From positions 27,426,501 through 27,490,500 of the forward strand of contig NC_056539.1 of the NCBI RefSeq assembly GCF_910596095.1: a stretch of DNA of 64,000 nt. The letters run 5' to 3'. Source of the DNA: Thunnus maccoyii (lineage: Eukaryota; Chordata; Actinopteri; Scombriformes; Scombridae). Position 1 is the stretch's first letter. Each line of letters starts with the position of its first letter. The position numbers and the translations under genes were made by a program. The notes under the pieces are model-generated. The model was not told the origin of the DNA. It did no database searches and was given only the letters and a program-made list of their open reading frames with translations. Below, piece by piece: positions 45,765-57,470 of the stretch.

Positions 45765-46037
45765 GTTTAATTGAAGTAACGTTAGCTCTCTAACGACGGA
45801 CGTTAGTCCAGCAGACTGTAGATGGCGCTATTGTGTTCTTAAGCGCTAAATACTCTGGGTGTTTTTCCAAGGTAGCAACAACTATTTCTATGTCCGAGAA
45901 TGACTTCCAACTGAAGCCACATTTGCACGTAAAGACGTAAAATATCTTTAAAATGTGCATTTTGTCATGGTTTTGAAATGCTAGCTAACGTTACCATTTC
46001 TTTCTGTCTTCCTTGGTCTTTTCAGATGTAACTTTAG

Positions 46038-46661
46038 TTAAAGGATAGATCCACAATTTTTTCAACTCTCTCAGACAGGTGCCCATATTAACACTGTAAG
46101 AAGTTTTCCTGTAATCATTCCTCCTCTTCATACTGGCTATTAAAAGGTCCCCCTCAAATGTGCTTTCAATGTAAGTGATGGAGGCCAAAATCCACAGTGT
46201 TTCCACACAGTCACTTTGTGCAAAAATGCCTTTAAAAGTTTATCTGAAGCTTATATGAGGTTTCAGCAGTCTGAGTTAGTCATATCGAGTGGATATCTGC
46301 TAAATTTACAGTCTTTTTAGCATCACATTCCCTCAGCCTCCCTGTTGAGCAGCAGTGGAAGTATAGTAACACAAAGAGGGACTTTGGCACTAAAAAGACT
46401 GTAATGTTGAAAGATATCTACTTGATTTGACTCATTTGGACGACTGAAGCTTCATATTAGCTTCAGATAAACTTTAAAATAATTTTGCACCGAAAGAGGC
46501 TTGTGGATTTTGGTCCCCATCACTTAGATTGTAAGTACATTATGAATGGATCCTCTAGTGGTCAGTATGAACAGGAGCAAGAAAAACCTGTTTCAACGTT
46601 GATTTGGGCACCTGACTATTATTTTAAGACGGACTTGAAAAATTACAAAGCTGTCCTTTAA
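46038..46661. repeat. Long palindromic TTAA-flanked MITE (624 bp)
   Basis: The element runs from TTAAAGGATAGATCC to AAAGCTGTCCTTTAA, with TTAA at both edges. The two halves are long inverted repeats: for example gtttatctgaagcttatatg at the left mirrors catattagcttcagataaac at the right, and tttacagtctttttag mirrors ctaaaaagactgtaa. It has no transposase. It lies about 270 bp upstream of the henmt1 start codon and explains the apparent minus-strand reading frame at 45991-46206. Confidence 0.8.
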
Positions 46662-47509
46662 GGTTATGATGTAGGTTAACTAGAATGTATGCTGGAAATC
46701 AACTCATGTAAAATTTCTTGAGTCATGTGCCATTCACCATTTTTTGAAGACCACTGCCTTTTAGTGGGGGTCCTCAAATAGATTTTAGGTAATGGGTTAC
46801 AATAACCTGTTTCACAAGTATTATTTGTGTTTACTGGTTGGTTATTTATTTGCAAGGGATGGGACCGTGTCAAAACATTGAAATTATGAGAGGAGATGCT
46901 ACACTAAATGTATTACATCAGGTTTACAAGTAATTAGCTGACAGTCCACCACTGCAGTCCACCACTGCACCAGACACAAACACAAACTCCCTGAAAAACT
47001 GACGAAATACCTCAGAGAGTATGATATTCCCTTAACTGAGAAGAAAACATGTCAAATTAGGAGCTATATTGCATAGCAGCCTGTTCACACATCCTTGATA
47101 AATAATGATGCCTCAAACCACAGAGGCATTGCTCCAATCAAAGGTGTAAAGAAAACACACCTTCTAACATAAACACATGATAGTCTTCTCTCATCAACAC
47201 ATGATGTAATAGTTTGGGAAACAGCGAGTAGCCCTGTTAGTTACTTGGCCAATTCATTGCTTTGGGTGAATTTCAAGACTGTATTAGGCTGTTTTGCCTT
47301 TCAGTCACTTATTTCAAATTTACACATCCAGAGTCATGGACAAAGAAAGGAAATGAACAACAGACCAAACATGAGCTTGTTACAGGCAGCTGACTTACAG
47401 TACACTCAAATCACGTTGAAATAGCTTTGACTTCACACACCTGGACTAGTCCTCAAATAATTTCACATGTTGCTGGGCCTCCAGATATTTATCATCAGTA
47501 TGTAGATAG
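46662..47509. other. Spacer before the TAAR array
   Basis: AT-rich DNA with no recognised gene, RNA or repeat. In human, henmt1 is followed by PRPF38B. Nothing resembling that gene is present here. Confidence 0.4.
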
Positions 47510-47556
47510 CTGAATTTTATCTACATGTTGCTGAAATATAAGCTTACTTCTATTTA

Positions 47557-47790
47557 GTGCTGATACAGTTAGTCGATTAATTGATTAGCTGAATAATATT
47601 GACAACATTTCCTGTTTCCAGCTTCTCAGATTATTAATTAAGCATCTTTGGGATTTGGACTGATGGTTAGACAAAACAAGCAAGTAGAAGTGTACATTTT
47701 TTACAGTTTTCTGACACTTTATGACATTAAATTATTAATCAATTAATAAGAAAAATCAACAGATTAATCAATGGAAGTTTTTGTTAGTAA
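47557..47790. repeat. cgattaatcga MITE at the head of unit 1
   Basis: It begins gtgctgatacagttagtcga and ends with aatcaacagattaatcaatg. Its relatives head units 2 and 3, so the element was in place before the array was duplicated. Confidence 0.65.
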
Positions 47791-48592
47791 TTCTTAGTTT
47801 TATTTAGTTTTTGACGCGGTTTTTTAATGTCTTTTTAGGTTAACTTTGGCATATCCAAACCATCACTTTCCACCATCATTCACACCGATGTAATGTAGTA
47901 ATACTCTTGAGTTGTTCCATTTCCAACATGAAGAGTTACATATATTGTAGTTTTTTTTTTTCAGGACAAAACATATGATGACATGTAACCACCTCACTTT
48001 GTAACTAATAGCCTATTGTTTTTGTGAAACTACAAATTTGATACACAATGATGCTGTAAGAAAAACATACGGAGGCTGCTGCTGTCACTTAGCATTTGGC
48101 TAGCATAGTTTAGCATTTCTTGTTACCCTCTGGTTTAAATGGGGTTGAGTTTAGTTTAGACAACTAAAACTGCTTGGCTCAGGGTCAGTTCACCTAAATC
48201 TAACTTAACTCAAGTGTATCTCGCCATTGTGGTTCTCGTAGTGTTGAAAAATTACATTTAAAAATTTCAAGAGCAACATCTCTGTCCAAGTAATGGAAAT
48301 GGATTATCTGTTACTCTGGATAATCCACAGAACATACGATTAAAGATGATATAATGGCCTTTTTTGACTCATTTTTATAAATACTGAGCCTATTTTAAAC
48401 GTATCTGTGAGATTTTATTTACCAAAAGTTGTTTAGATTTCTCTAAATCCATCTTTCCTTACAGCCCACATTCCCCTGTCCTCCAGCAGACTGTTTCGGA
48501 AGCTATTTACATAAAATTTTTAATGAGCAACTTCTCCAGTTGGCTTGAGGTGTGGCCCGACATTCACCCCTGGCCAACTGGAATACTACCAA

Positions 48593-48745
48593 ATGAACAA
48601 TGCAAATTCCCTTACCTCATCTTTACCAGGAGTAATGGCTGCAGCAGGAGACGTAAGACAGTATGTAGCGGTCTATGAACCACAGTCTGATACTGAATGG
48701 GAAGGGGAAGAACCTGCTATTGCACAGTTTAGATTTCAAAATACG
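48593..48745 (+). CDS. Unrecognised 51-codon candidate first exon, unit 1 only
   Basis: An open frame from ATG at 48593 ends in phase 0 at a strong donor (atacg/gtaaga, GT at 48746). The frame is also open upstream to 48545. The peptide is Ala/Ser-rich, then acidic (YVAVYEPQSDTEWEGEEPA). The pattern EP-acidic run-R-x-x-NT loosely recalls the start of the P2X7-like zinc-binding module found in many fish transposon proteins, but this is only a resemblance. No convincing downstream exon was found. It lies in the part of unit 1 missing from units 2 and 3. It may be a stray exon of a transposon or a chance frame. Confidence 0.3.
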
Positions 48746-49439
48746 GTAAGATTGTGTCTAAGTTTCCTAACAAAGTAAAAGTCATAGCCAGATGTCGCTA
48801 GCTTAGCTTTAGCGCAGATATTACACACAGTTATTATATTCCTTTTGCTGAGTAACAGAAAGAAACAATATTCATGAGTGTGCTTGTTTAAGACTTCGTC
48901 CAAAGATTGAAGATGAAAAAGTAGAAAATCCTGCGGAGTATTGAGTTTCGTTAAGCAGACAGTCAGCTATAAAATGTGTGGAACACACACACAACCACTT
49001 GCCAATAACAGAGGGAAGATTGTCTCCAAAAATGAATTTCATATAAATTTCCAATTGTAAGGCTGTTTAATTGCAAACTCCCACTACAGAAATTACGGCA
49101 GGGATGGCTCATGCTAAAGCTTCCTAGAATATTTGATTTGACTTTCTGGTGTGACGTACTAATGGGTTCCGCCTCAACACCGCTAACTCTTGAACTGCGA
49201 ATTTAAAAATTTCAAATAACTTAAAAAGACTGAGGAGATAAAATTGTGTAATTTTACAGCACAGGAGGGCCACCACCATCACCCCAATTCATCCCAAAGC
49301 TCATTTTCTTGTTTTCCACAGTACTAGCCCTTTAAAGAGTTTTCATGTCACCTATTGACAATATAAACTGCTATTTTTATTGAGTAGACTCTAGTTTGGA
49401 CTTAATTCTAATTGGGACCTCCTCAAAGTTATGTGATTT

Positions 49440-50830
49440 TGACTAGGCCAACATGTCGGATCCTCAAGTTCAGACTGAGAGAGATGCAGTTACCACAGCA
49501 CAGCAACGCCCAAGGGCAAGACAAGAGTATGTATATGAATACCTTTCTCCCCTGGTTTATTGGTAAGTATTGGTATTGGTAATAAGTTCCTTGTTACCTA
49601 CAGTATGTTTAATAGGAAGGATGCTATGAGGTTCAGTGAGTGGCAGGCTGGGATAGAATCTTACTTGCCGGCACAGGGTCTAGGAATGGTCCAAAATATA
49701 GATTTTGTGTTAAATGTGCTAGAGGTTGATGCTAAAAGGGAAGTTTTGCTGCTCCAAGCAGTTAATAGGAATTCAGACAGTAAGATATTTGATGTCCTTG
49801 CCAATTAATATCAGCCACCTCAGTCCATTGCTTATATAAGGAGTCAGTTTTTTAGTTGTAAACAAAAAGCAGAGGAAAGGGTGGGGTCATTTATACTCAG
49901 GTTTCAGGAGTCTCATGATTAATGGGTGTCTGCAGACCTGGTGTCACACTAAGAGACCAGTTTGCCTTAGCCCTATAACCAGGCCCAGACCAGCGACAGA
50001 TCCGACAGACACCAGGGACGTTTGTGCAGGCTTGTGCATAGGCCCTCGAAAAGGAGTTGCTTAGGCATGGGGACGTAGGGGTCATTCACACTAATGAAGA
50101 AGCTGTCGCAGTCCCAACAGTTGGCCCATCCAGCAACCTCTACACCAACAGTGTGCCCCCAGCCAGAGCTCAAACAGCTCAGAGACAACTTATGGACTGA
50201 ATTACAACACAACATCACAACTCAGATGTCAGCAACGGGGAACTTTCTAGTAAAGGAGATAAAGGTGCAGCTGGCTGGAATGGTGTCAAGCCCCCATCAA
50301 TCAATTGCACCCCCAGTTACACCTATTGTGACAGCTCAGCGCCCCTGAAGAACACCATCCATCTCCTCCTATGAACCCTGTGGGTTTCAGTAGGATGCCC
50401 AAGGAAGGCCAATTTGTTAAAACTGTTGAGAGATGGGTCATGTACAAAGGAACTGCCCAAGTCAACAGCCCAGGTAGGCAGTTTTTCGGGATCTTCGACT
50501 GCTGTAGGGCAGGTGGCCAATGAACAAACCCAACCAGCACCTCCTGGGAGGCAGGTATTCGTTGGGAAATGCCCTGAAGTAGAAGTTGTTTTGACAGGTA
50601 AGAGAATTCCTTTAGCTGGACACAGTATCCCCTGTGACCTCTTTTGGGCCGGTCTCTCCTTCAGGAGATCCATGGTGATGAGTCAATGGAGGATGCAAAT
50701 GATATCCCCCATTTATCATTACGAGCAGCTAATGGCCTCAGAGTATCTTATGTGGGGTTTGTAATTCTATACTTTAGGATCAGGGGCATATAGGTAGCAG
50801 AGAGGAGTCCCTGACATGTCTGAAAGAGTC
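49440..50830 (+). mobile_element. Ty3/gypsy-type LTR element remnant, unit 1 (gag part)
   Basis: A fossil. A retrotransposon gag-like segment is recognisable on the plus strand (FSEWQAGIESYL, YQPPQSIAYIRSQFF), followed by a region resembling a gag zinc knuckle. Polymerase parts are not recognised in this unit and no LTRs were found. It is broken in several places. It predates the array duplication because related remnants occur in units 2 and 3. It ends within about 250 bp of TAAR A exon 1. Confidence 0.7.
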
Positions 50831-51037
50831 TCTGTGGTAGTCCACATTGGACCTGACAAGTGGGTATTAGCAGATGGTAGATGGGGACAAATGGGAGTGT
50901 ATGGAGAGGAAAAAGGGGAGGGTAAAAGGAAGTATGATGGAAATGAAGAAGATGAGAGTTAAATAACTGATGTCATGAAGAAGTGAATCAGAGGGCTGCT
51001 AGACCTCATCAGGTCAAATCTATAGTCACTGCCTCTG

Positions 51038-52553
51038 ATGATGCTAGTGACACTGGAACAAGCAGAGCTCTGCACCCTTCCCCGCAACACCTCCTGCATG
51101 TCAATGCCTGTTTCTCCCAAAGCCATGCTCATCAAAACACTGCTGTACTGCATCGCTCTGCTCACCGTGACGCTCAACCTGTTGGTTTTAATCTCCATCT
51201 GTCACTTCAGGTACAGATGCTTTTATTGAATTATTAAGACTGGTAATGTGTAATAGCATGTAGAGGTGTTGGGGCAGTTTGACTTTTAGTGGAAAGAGCT
51301 CAACATCAGTTTCCATAAAATTATGCTTTTTAAAATTCAATGTTATAACAAACAGTGCTATAACCAACTTTGGCTATTGGTCCACCCTGCATGCATGCTT
51401 TTTGAATGTTTTTAAAATGCTAACACAGGCTAAAGATCTTCATACTTTAACTTTTAAATGAAAATGTCTTTCTTAATGGGCTTCTCTGTATAAAGGTGTC
51501 AAAATAACAGTAGTCATGATAATCTCCGTTTCCACTTAACAGAAAACATGGAGATTTATTTTGCATGTAGAGTTTGGTTTTCATATTGTTGTGTCTATAA
51601 AAGTAAAATAATCTGTAGGTTATATTCTGTATTCTCACAATATTTGCTGTGATCTAACTTAATTTTCATTGTGTCATGAACGGAATATGATGAACATGAG
51701 GATACTACCACTAATCAGCATAATCATAATCTCTCACTCCAGGCAGCTCCACACCTCCACCAATGTCCTCCTCCTCTCCCTGGCTGTGTCTGACTTGTTT
51801 GTGGGCCTTGCACTGATGCCAACTGCAATCGCCACGCTGCAGTCCTGCTGGATCCTGGATAAAATCACATGTGCTCTCTGGATCTTGTTTAGCTCTATCC
51901 TTACATCCTCTTCTATTGGAAGCATGGTGCTCATATCAGTGGATCGTTATGTGGCCATTTGTGCCCCTCTGCACTATTCTTCCATGATAACGCAAAGAAG
52001 AGCTAAAATCTGTGTGTCTTTGTGTTGGATCTGTTCTGTTATCTACAACTTCACAATACTAAAAGATCACTTGTCCCAAACAGATATGTTAAATCCCTGC
52101 CCCCAAGAATGTATACTTATCATAAGCTACATATCAGGGGCAGTAGACTTTATTCTGACCTTTTTCTGCCCTGTTACTGTCGTCATAGTTCTCTATATGA
52201 GAGTGTTTGTGGTGGCTGTGTCACAGGCACGTGTCATGCGATCTCAAATTGTAGCTGACAAATCAAGAACTCTGATTGTAGTTGCAAGGAAATCTGAGAT
52301 GAGGGCTGCTAGAACTCTTGGCATTGTCCTACTTGTGTTTATACTTTGTCTCTGTCCATACTACTCTCCTTCTCTAGCAGGACAGGACAACACAGTTGAT
52401 GGTTCATCACCTCAAGTTTGGCTTTTTTTTTGTAACTCCACTTTAAATCCTCTGATCTATGCCTTTTTCTACCCCTGGTTTAGAAAAGCCATTAAACTCA
52501 TTGTCAGCCTTCAAATACTGCAGCCAGGTTCCTGTGAGGCCAAGATAATGTAG
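51038..52553 (+). CDS. Trace amine-associated receptor A (teleost clade III type)
   Basis: Exons 51038-51210 and 51743-52553 join in phase 2 across a 532-bp GT-AG intron at the end of TM1 and give 327 residues. The ATG is preceded in frame by a stop at 51023. It is a class A GPCR: N-glycosylation site NTS at 17-19, D75 (2.50), C101 (3.25), DRY at 125-127, W153 (4.50), P201 (5.50), and the TAAR TM7 fingerprint NSTLNPLIYAFFYPWF from 289. Position 3.32, the amine-binding Asp in most TAARs, is Ser108; Asp is instead present at 5.42 (D193). This swap is described for the large teleost clade with non-classical amine recognition. The intron agrees with reported intron gain in teleost class III TAARs. 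Expected role: olfactory amine detection through Golf/cAMP. The exact subfamily number cannot be given. Confidence 0.9.
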
Positions 52554-54129
52554 AAAATAGCCATATACTGTATATAAACTGGCTCATTTTATTAAAATGA
52601 ATTGATTGTAATTGAAGGTGAAGTAAATTTGTTTTGTTTTGTCAACTGTACACATCAGCTCAGAGTATTTTTTAAAGAACACAGTGAAAGCACAGTGCTG
52701 TGACATCCAGTAAATATATTAACTTGGGAAAGATAGCAAAAAGAGGTATATTGAGAATATAAAATATATTTAAAAACAAATAATTTACCAGTGTAGATGA
52801 TGGAGTTTTAACAGCCTGTTTAGAAACTACTGAATAGTTATTCTTACAGTTTAATCTTACTGTTTAAAAATAGAACTATATCTGCTGTATATATCATGAA
52901 TGAGGTTCTGTAGTTGCCTAAATATCGCAAAGAAAAAAGAAAAATGCATGATTTGGCTAAAGTCTACTGAATGGCCAAATATAATGAATGTCATTATTTG
53001 TGTAATTGAGGCTTGTGTTATCAATATACTGTAAGTTGTGCATGTGTTATACAGGCACCTGTATAAGTATGGCATACAAAAATGACTTGAAAAATATGAC
53101 ACTGCTGTCTTTAATATGCAATTATGTTATGTCTTTTCCAATTTTCTAAATGTGATGATGTGTGATGAAATGTGATTATGTAGAAAAGAATAAAACTGAT
53201 AATATCTAAATCTGAGTCACATCTTTTTCCACAGACTCATACAAACAAACTTAACCCAACATATAATGCTAAAATAAATTGTTGTGAAACTGGTTTTGTG
53301 ATATAAAAGGTCAAATTGATATTTTTGTGTCAGGAAAACTAGATAAAGAAGACAAAACAAAACAAAAGAATACTGTATTTTTGTGACATGCTCATAGTGT
53401 TTTAGGAATTTAATTGCTTTTACAGTAAAGGGATATATTTGAATTTTGAACACAAAGACCTTATGTTGGTTGAGGAAATTTAAGTAGCAGGAGCATGATA
53501 CACCTACAACTAGTGAAGTGAAGTTTCCAGACTGTTGAGAGTTCCTTGTGGACCTTTTTTCACAGGAAACATTTGGACATGTCACAGTAAGAAGATGTGT
53601 ATGTCTCTGTATAATCATTTTCACATAATCTGGCCTTTTATTACTCAATCAGAAATGATACATTTAATTTTAAAACAACAGGAAGACTAAGAAGAATTTA
53701 CAGTGTTTCACACAAGCTTCATTGTTACCAAACAGCGGCTGCTGTAGGTTGTAGTGCAGGTTTCCTATTAGTAAAGGGAAATCAGTAATAGACGGTCAGT
53801 CTTCGTATCAAACTGTATGGCAAAAGATGATATCCATAAAAATTCATTTTGATGGACTTTTGATATTGAAACTCACACTGGTCTGCACCTTGCAGAATTC
53901 TCAAAATTATGAAGTGAAAGTCAGTAACCAGTTCAATACGACACAAACAGATATACACACACTGAATCTTTAAAAAAAAACAAAAAAGCAAAAAACATTG
54001 TCAACAATGATGTTTGTACAGAGCAGTAATTTAATGTTTTCACAGATTTTCTTTATTCTGCAATTTCGGGGACTGTTAAAAAAAGATCTGCATGTTGCAT
54101 GGTTTTAAAAAAATATTGCTTGATAGATT
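52554..54129. other. TAAR A 3' flank
   Basis: About 1.5 kb of AT-rich DNA highly similar to 58958-60611, belonging to the array unit. No gene recognised; the open frames on the minus strand are not conserved between the two copies. Confidence 0.6.
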
Positions 54130-54147
54130 AATAGCTGAATTCTATTT

Positions 54148-54456
54148 GATGCTGAAACGTAAGTCGATTAATCGATTAGTTGATTAATATTTACAATATT
54201 TCCCTTTTCCAGCTTCTCAAATGTCAGAATGTGCTGCTTTTCTCTGTTTTATATCATTGTACATTAAATGTCCTCTAGTGTTGGACTGTGGGTCAGACAA
54301 GACAAGCAATTTGAGGACGTCACCTTGGGCCCTGGAAAACCGTGATGGACATTTCTCAATATTTTTTGACATTTCATCAATTTGACGATTAATCGATTAA
54401 TAATTTAATTGAAAAGATGATTAAAAAAATTAATCAATTATAAAAATAATTATTAA
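54148..54456. repeat. cgattaatcga MITE at the head of unit 2
   Basis: Starts gatgctgaaacgtaagtcga; the core has ccagcttctcaaatgtcaga; ends near attaatcaattataaaaata. It is the most complete of the three head copies. Confidence 0.65.
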
Positions 54457-54989
54457 ATGATTTAGTTTTTTTATTGGCACAAACTAAAACTGTAGACACT
54501 GTAGTAATATTCTTAAGTTGTTCCATTTCCAACGTGGAGAATTACATATTTTGTAGTTTTTTTGCCAGGACAAAATATATGACAACCCGTAACCACCTCA
54601 CTTTGCAATTAATATCTTGTTTTTTTTATGAAATTACAAATTTGAAACACAAAATGTTGCTGCAATAAAAACATAGGGAGGCTGCTGATCTGTTACTTAG
54701 CATTTGGCTAGAATAGCATTTTCTGTCAACCTCTGGTTTAAAGGGGGTTGAATTTAGTCTAGGCAACTAAAACTGTTTGGCTCAAGGGTCAGTTCACCTA
54801 AATCTAACTTAACTCAAGTGTATCTAGCCATTGTGGTAGTCAAAGCGCTGAAAGATTACATATAAAATTTTCAACAGTAACATCTCTTCTCAAGCAATGG
54901 AAATGGATTATCTGTTACTCTGGATAATCCACAGAACATATGGTTGAAGGTCTGGTATTATGGCCTTTTTCGTCTCATTTGTCTGGATG

Positions 54990-56040
54990 ACAGGTCAGGC
55001 AAGAAGAGTGGGCCCACTGCAGCCCCTGGGAACGAATACAGTCCTGGACAAACAAAAGATTAATGGAACCGTTACCTTGATCTGGTTGTTGACGCTGGGC
55101 TTGCTTTACCAATGACTCTATTTCCCAGGTGATAGAGGCAACGAAGCAAGTGGGTAGCAGGATAGGTTCAGGGTTAGCAGTTGACTCCTCAACAGTAAAC
55201 TACCATGACAGGACATCAGGTTTGGCATTATGAGAACCTGGATGGAACCTGGTGAAAGAGAAATTAAAAGGACCAAAAAACAAAGCTCATCTTCTTTGTC
55301 GAGATTTAAACTGTTTGGCAGATTGGATATATGAGAGATTTTTCTGATCTGTCCAAACAATGAAGGGCTAGACAGTACGGTCCAACCAGTGATGCCACTC
55401 CTCTAGATCCAGTTTGACAGCAAGAAGATCCCGGTTACTGATGTCATAATTTCTTTCAGCAGGTGACAGCTTGCAGGAGAAAAAGGCACATAGATGAAGT
55501 TATCAATTGATGATTGCTGGGATAGTACTGCACCTACCCTGGTGTCGAAGGCATCCACCTCCACAACAAACTGGCGAACAGGATCTGGTTGGATGAGGAT
55601 TGGTGCTGAGGCGAAGCAGCTCTTAAGATCTTTAAAGGTTGCTTCAGCCTCAGGAGACCACATGAAAATAGTGGAAGTGGAGTTGAGGGCAGTTAACGGA
55701 GCAGCTATGCGACCGTAATCTTTAATGAATCTCCTGTAGAAGTTGGCAAAGCTCGGGAAGCATTGCAACTGTTTCAGGTTAGTGGGTTTTGGCCATTCTG
55801 TAACAGCTGTCACCTTAGCTGGATCCATCAGCACCTGCCCCTGTTCAATGATATAGCCAAGAAATGACACAGAAGATACATGGAACCTTTCTGCTTTTAC
55901 ATACGGCTTGTTCTCCAGGAGGTGCTGTAGGACCTGACGCACATGCTGCTTGTGTTCCAACTGGGTCAAGGAAAAGATCAAGATATCATCAAGGTATACA
56001 AAGACAAACCGGTTGATCATGTCACAGAGGTCATACGGAG
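54990..56040 (-). mobile_element. Ty3/gypsy-type LTR element remnant, minus strand, unit 2 (pol part)
   Basis: A fossil. The right part encodes the reverse-transcriptase active-site region ([10 protein letters not shown]) and thumb (SFLGYI), followed leftwards by an RNase H-like segment ([17 protein letters not shown]). Gag, integrase and LTRs are not seen. It is broken in several places, old, and shared with unit 3, so it was present before those units separated. Confidence 0.8.
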
Positions 56041-57300
56041 GAGTATGCATATGAATGCCTTTCTCTTCTCGTTTATTGGAGGTCCTTTGTAACCTACAGT
56101 ATATTTAACAGGAAGAATGATATGAGGTTCAGTGAGTGGCAGGCTCGGATAGAATCTTGTTTGCACAGGGTGTGGGGACAGTCCAAAAAGTAGATTTTGT
56201 GTTAAATGTGCTAGATGGGGATGCTACAAGGGAAGTTTTGCTGCTCCGAGCAGTTAATAGGGATTCAGGCAGTAAGATATTAGATTTCCTTGCCAGTTAA
56301 TATCAGCCACCTCAGTCCATTGCTTATATAAGAAGTCAGTTTTTTAGTTGTAAACAAGAAGCAGGGAAGGAGTGGTTTCAGGAGTCTCATAATCAATGGG
56401 TGTCTGCAGACATGGCTGAGTCAGATCCAGTGTCCCTTTAAGAGACCAGTTCACCTTAGCCCTACAACCAGGCCCAGACCAGCAACAGATGTGACAGACA
56501 CCGGGGACAATGTTTGTGCAGGTCTATGTATAGGCCCTCGAAAAGGAGTGGGCAAAGGCTCTTGAAAAGGAGTTACTGAGGCATGGGGAGGTAGGGGTCA
56601 TTTGCACTAATGAAGAGGCTGTTGCAGTCCCAACAGCCCACCCATCCAGCAACTTATGGACTGAATTACAACACAACATCCCAACTCAGATGTCAGCAAT
56701 GGGGAAGGCTCGAGTAGAGGAGATTAAAGTGCAGGTGGCTGGAATGTTGTCACACACACAGACTACCGGCAGCAGTGAAACAGGTACGCTATTTCTGAGG
56801 TTTTGCTGTTTACTACCACAGAAATCCAGTCCATTGGAGTCAAGAGTGTCAGCAGAGTTTGGACCAGCTAAAGCAAGCCTTCTTACAGGCACCTATACTG
56901 GCTTATGATAATTACGACCTTACTTACAAGGTGTATGTAGATGCCAGTATGTAGGGTTTAGGGGCAGTGCTCTACCAGGTTCAGGATGGTAAAGAGAGGG
57001 TAATGGCCTGCACAAACCGCAGTCTACTACCTACTGAGAAGAATGACCAAAACTTTAGCTCATTCAAACTTAACTGGGCAGTCACTGAAAAGGTCAAGGG
57101 CTATCTGTGGGAGGCCACTTTTACTGTGTTCGCTGACCATAACTTCTTAGTTCACCTCCACACAGCCAATCTAGGGCCAACAGGGAAAACACGGTGTGAG
57201 AGGTGGGGAGCAATACTGGTTGAAAAAGTGAGTGAGCAATGAAATGGGGAAGAGAGCTTGTGAGCTGTGAGCTTGTGAAAGTTTGTGAGTAGGAGGAGTT
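56041..57300 (+). mobile_element. Ty3/gypsy-type LTR element remnant, plus strand, unit 2
   Basis: A fossil related to the unit 1 plus-strand remnant. A shortened gag-like part comes first (to about 56760), then a later pol segment with RNase H-like features (GAVLYQVQDGKERVMACTNR and FTVFADHNFLVHL) up to about 57240. The reverse-transcriptase core is absent here. No LTRs were found. It is broken in several places. It ends about 170 bp before TAAR B exon 1. Confidence 0.7.
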
Positions 57301-57470
57301 GGGGTGGTGGTAGATGGGGACAGATGGGAGTGTATGGAGAGGAAAAAGGGGAGGGTAAAAGGAAGTACGATGGAAATGAAGAAGATGAGAGTTAAATAAC
57401 TGATGTCATGAAGAAGTGAATCAGAGGGCTGCTAGACCTCATCAGGTCAAATCTATAGTCACTTCCTCTG

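Larger units (their letters stand above)
47510..54129 (+). repeat. Tandem unit 1 of the TAAR array
   Basis: The unit starts with a palindromic MITE, runs through a shared ~700-bp block (gtcagttcacctaaatctaa at about 48185), LTR-element remnants, TAAR A and ~1.5 kb of downstream DNA. The same order recurs from 54130 and 60612. Unit 1 has about 1 kb (48370-49440) that units 2 and 3 lack and does not have their minus-strand LTR-element fragment. Confidence 0.8.

Noticed and set aside
45991-46206. 71-codon minus-strand frame upstream of henmt1
   Set aside because: It lies mostly inside the palindromic MITE at 46038-46661.
51669-51742. ATG at 51669 as a single-exon TAAR start
   Set aside because: That start lacks TM1. 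The acceptor at 51741-51742 and the conserved upstream exon with TM1 show a two-exon gene.
51734-51934. Minus-strand frame overlapping TAAR A exon 2 (repeated at 58138-58338)
   Set aside because: Antisense shadow of the conserved receptor exon.
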